64,000 nucleotides of DNA from Syncephalastrum monosporum B8922 (Eukaryota; Mucoromycota; Mucoromycetes; Mucorales; Syncephalastraceae), in contig JNEN01000777.1 of assembly GCA_000697355.1 (NCBI GenBank), positions 124,001 through 188,000 of the forward strand. The letters run 5' to 3'. The notes under the pieces were generated by a model. It worked only from the letters and a program-made list of their open reading frames with translations. It was not told the origin of the DNA and made no database searches. This document shows, one piece after another, positions 60,885 through 64,000 of this stretch (position 1 is its first letter; each line of letters starts with the position of its first letter). A program made the position numbers and the translations under genes.

Positions 60885-62265
60885 TACTTTTTTTTTCTTC
60901 CTTTTTTTCCTTTATTATACACTCTACAACTTCTGCATTTCTCCTGTATTTTAAGCATTACATTCTATACACACAATATTTCCTTGTTACTTGTACACGA
61001 ACCAATAAAAACAATTTTAAAAGGAACATATGTACGGTTTTAACAAGTGGGTCATTCATGTGCAGAAGAGACCAATAGCAATAAGCCTATCAACTAAAAG
61101 CACGTGAGCGTAATATTTGTAACCATGCGAAGCAATTTTTTCCATTTGCAAGAAGCCCCTGAGGAACAGATTGTATTTATATTATCCTTGCGGGGTGATG
61201 TGGTGCATGAATGCTATATCTTCTATCGACTGTACTTGAGATCGTGAAGCGTAGCTCGACTGATCCATTTCTCGGCACCAATTTTTTTTATCTTTGAGAG
61301 AACTGGGCCTGTCCATGCATAATGTTGAGCGCTAAAATTATTATAGCCCGTTCCATCTTTGATTCTATTATTATTGCCAACTCGCCCTTTTCTCAATGTT
61401 TTCTATCTCATCCGGGCACATGGAGCGATACCATATATCTTTTGAACTTCCCATTGGTGGAGAGCTGATGGGACAACCTTGCATATGATTTCATTGTACT
61501 CTGACCACCAGGCGCCGTAGTCTGACATAAGCTGATTGTCTCGCCCTAAAGTTACACTTGCTTCATAATAAATTACACCTGCGTACATTGCATTATTGCT
61601 TCGTTTTCATAGGACTGGGACTGAACGTGGCTGTGTTTTGTACTTTTGAGTTGGAACGCTTACTTAATCTTAAACCATATTGCAATCCAAAGCTGACTTG
61701 AAAAGCCAAGAACAAGGAAGTTACATGTTTTTTTTTTTCTATTGAGGAATGCTATCCTACCCTCTTCTCAGTCTTCAAGTTCATTTGGCGAATGATGGCG
61801 AAAGCGGAAACGGAAATAAAATTATACACAGTGGAGTGCAAGAGCAAAGTGGCGACCCCGCCCGCGCATGAACAAGGGCGGTGGAACGTTGTAGGAGGAT
61901 CAAGAGAATAATTGGGTCCCGTTCATTGTTACACCATGGGCGGGAACGTCCACAATTACTGCTGACAAGGATCTCGCGTGGCAAAATATGAAAGAAAAAA
62001 AGAAGGACAAAAGTATCCGTGAGGGGTTGCGGAGAGAAAGGAAGGGAGCAATGGAAAAATAATGGGGCACGAGCAAATTTCCTGATCGAGAAGGCTGATA
62101 AGAGGGCGTCCTAGTCAGACGACAAGGCGGAAAGCAACCAGATTGGTGCTCTGGCAACCTAAGCTGTACATAGCTTAAATGGTGCGCACGGTACTTTCTC
62201 ACCCGAAATACCATATAAAAAACCGATTTTCCTTTTTGTTCTCTTTTACTTATTCCTACCTAATT
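60885..62265. other. Intergenic region downstream of the ABC pair
   Basis: It begins with a T-rich 3' flank and AATAAA at 61004-61009. A 61-residue ATG frame on the minus strand (61588-61403, with YGAWWSEYNEIICKVV) is protein-like but unrecognised. The right end holds the cyclin promoter, with a T-rich leader before 62266. Confidence 0.4.
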
Positions 62266-63078
62266 ATGATCTCGATGGCAACCACCACCACTACACCACC
62301 CACGTCGGCGACAACACCGAAAGACATCAAACGGAGAAGCAAAAGTCTTGCACTCCCCGAACAGCAGCAAAGAAACTCCCTCCCTCGAACTCAGTCTTGC
62401 TCCTCCTCGTCCGCCTCCTCGTCAACCTACCGACCTCTGCCGGACATTTTAACGGGTACGACCGACAACACACAGAACCACAAACTGGGGACTCACCTTT
62501 CTCCTTCTTATTATGCAGATTATTTCGCGCTCACGTTATGCGATCTCTTGCCTACAAAGCAGCAACCATTCGGGCAGCAACGCAAAGCACCCGAGCTTGT
62601 CTATTTTATCCAAAAAGTAACGACGCAAGCAAGGATATCGTGCCATATTGCGGTCGTCGCCCTGATTTACATAGAGCGCTGCAAGGAGGCACTCCCGAAA
62701 AATGCGATCGGCAACGCAGGTGTGTAATGATATTTGGCTCAAACAAAGAAGTAGGGAACTCATTGGTATTGAACCTATACAGATACTGCGCATCGCATCT
62801 TTGTCGCAGCACTGCTCGTGGCATCCAAATTCCTACATGGCACCACCTGGGCCAGTTCGCAATGCGTCCTCAGCCCGGAAGAAGATGATGAATCAAAATC
62901 AGCACGAGGGCCTTGGCTTAACAACTCACGCATGGCCTGCATCTGTTCTATATACAGCCTTCAGCAGATCAATCAGCTCGAGTGCTCGTTCCTCAACCTG
63001 ATCAAGCACCGGTGCTGGGTCGACTCAGCCACGGTCCAGGCTTATCTCCTTGAGCATCGACAGGATCTTTTGCTCTAA
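62266..63078 (+). CDS. Pho85-type cyclin (PCL/PHO80 family)
   Basis: Three exons (62266-62455, 62519-62719, 62783-63078) join in phase to 228 residues. After a Thr/Ser-rich N-terminus (TTTTTPPTSATTPKDIKRR) comes a cyclin box: FIQKVTTQARISCHIAVVAL, YIERCKEALPKNAIGNAG, then RIFVAALLVASKFLHGTTW, the typical A-x-x-L-A-S-K-F/L motif of Pho80-like cyclins. The acidic insert LSPEEDDES lies where Pho80-type cyclins have a variable loop, and the end keeps the CSFLNLIKHRCWVD helix. Such cyclins activate Pho85-like kinases in phosphate sensing, glycogen control or the cell cycle; which is not decided here. A second ATG nine bases on (62275) is an alternative start. Confidence 0.85.
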
Positions 63079-64000
63079 GTCAAGCTTCCTTCATTTTTAT
63101 AATCATTAAGCACGCATCCTCCTTCTCCCATATCATAGTGTACATACAATCATTTCTCTCATCCAATTTCATGTTTCCGGTAGAAGCCTACACTTTTCCA
63201 ATCGTCTTTTCTTGCTTACTGTATATACGCCTTTATTTATGCATCCGATCTACTGTCGCCTTATTTTTCACATTTTGTTACCATTTGTAATATGATTCAT
63301 GTCTGTGGCGGTGCGTGATACGTTCCCAATAAGCGTTGTGCACCATCGCCTATCAATTCCATGTGGCCCACGACGGAAAATACCCGAAAAAAAAGTTAAT
63401 AGGACTGGTGATCTCGGATTTCGTGTAGGACATGTGAAATATGAGGGGCACATGTATATGGACACACAACCAAATGAGTATATCATATGCATATCAAATG
63501 CTCACTTATTTACCAACATCAGCTACCTACTATTGACTCATTGCATTGGCTGGTCATCTGTGTGAAAAAAGATCTCCTGGCATATGGAAAGCTTTCTACA
63601 TTAAGTTGGTGAGATAGTGTCAAACAATCTAGTCCGGATACCTCCAGAAAGAAAAGGGAAAAAAAAAGGAAAAAAAGGAACGTACGAATATGGTAATCTG
63701 CATGGCAGTGCACAGACACAGGCTCATATGGTATTCACATCTTGAAGTAGAAGCATATGTCAGCATGACTTCACGCTCACGCTCCGTTCGATGAAGATAT
63801 AGTATCTTTCTTCTTTTTTCTGTTTATGGGCGTGCGAGTGGGTGGCGGGCCGTGTGTCATGACACTTGTTTCCGTCTTTGACCGAAATTGGTTACAGCGA
63901 CTTTCGACCCTATTATTTCCTCCTTTCAGCTATTTACACATAACAGACGACATATGGAAGGGTTTCTGTCAACATTGCCACCTTACGTTCATTCCTACTT
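63079..64000. other. 3' flank of the cyclin gene to the window end
   Basis: I recognise no gene. An 88-residue plus-strand ATG frame (63299-63565) lacks any domain. The A/G-rich run at 63647-63680 and the sequence beyond may be the leader of a minus-strand gene, but nothing supports this firmly. Confidence 0.35.

Noticed and set aside
63299..63565. 88-residue ATG frame on the plus strand
   Set aside because: No domain and AT-rich codon choice unlike the neighbouring genes. It lies in the 3' flank of the cyclin gene.
63683..63703. MQITIF followed by GTACGT on the minus strand, resembling a ubiquitin gene start with an intron
   Set aside because: No following exon with the ubiquitin sequence is found in the remaining downstream sequence, and the cyclin gene lies there instead.
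1..64000. Search for tRNA, rRNA and transposon ends
   Set aside because: By eye I found no convincing T-loop/acceptor pairing, no rRNA-like stretch, and no terminal repeats or transposase/integrase motifs. A dedicated scan could still find some.

Overview
The window is nuclear DNA from a filamentous fungus. Nearly every gene is broken by short GT-AG introns (about 45-105 bases, one of them GC-AG). Several gene types are fungal: two transcription factors (Zn2Cys6, and Nrg1-like C2H2), PDR-type ABC transporters, a Rvs161-type BAR protein, a Pho85-type cyclin and NCA2. The gene content would fit an early-diverging lineage such as Mucoromycota, but that is an inference and no single marker here proves it. 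Gene starts often follow pyrimidine-rich leaders, and a few have clear TATA boxes.

Layout. 0-12 kb is dense: partial NCA2 (-), phosphoacetylglucosamine mutase (+), an M28 membrane peptidase (-) and class I myosin (-). 12-19.7 kb is gene-poor: one uncharacterised single-exon gene (14953-15747, -), a 17-bp tandem repeat, and a stretch with protein-like but frame-broken exons (18061-19118). 19.7-26.7 kb holds a long Zn2Cys6 factor, a C2H2 factor and a small CYSTM-type membrane protein assembled from three exons. 29-32 kb has a Ser/Ala-rich secreted protein with a frame break, and gephyrin. 32-44 kb is again dense housekeeping: MOT1, a Nup82/Nup88-type nucleoporin and SRP72. 44-50 kb has a 40-residue Cys/His microprotein gene, a four-exon NDUFA4/B12D-like gene with a 23-base exon, and RVS161. 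50-61 kb is a tandem pair of PDR-type ABC transporters; the first copy is decayed by several deletions and shares near-identical tracts with the second. 62-63 kb is a Pho85-type cyclin.

There is no operon logic; neighbours are functionally unrelated. Two patterns stand out. One is the ABC pair, which shows duplication, apparent gene conversion and loss of the second ATPase site in copy 1. The other is a set of single-base frame breaks in otherwise well-preserved genes (Zn2Cys6 factor, Ser/Ala-rich protein, SRP72, ABC copy 2). These could be residual assembly indels or true mutations, and reads or transcripts would settle it. I did not find a clear novel multi-gene system. The best candidates for undescribed biology are the 44540 microprotein, the orphan exons at 18061-19118 and the orphan gene at 14953. 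Exon boundaries were placed by hand from splice motifs and reading phase.
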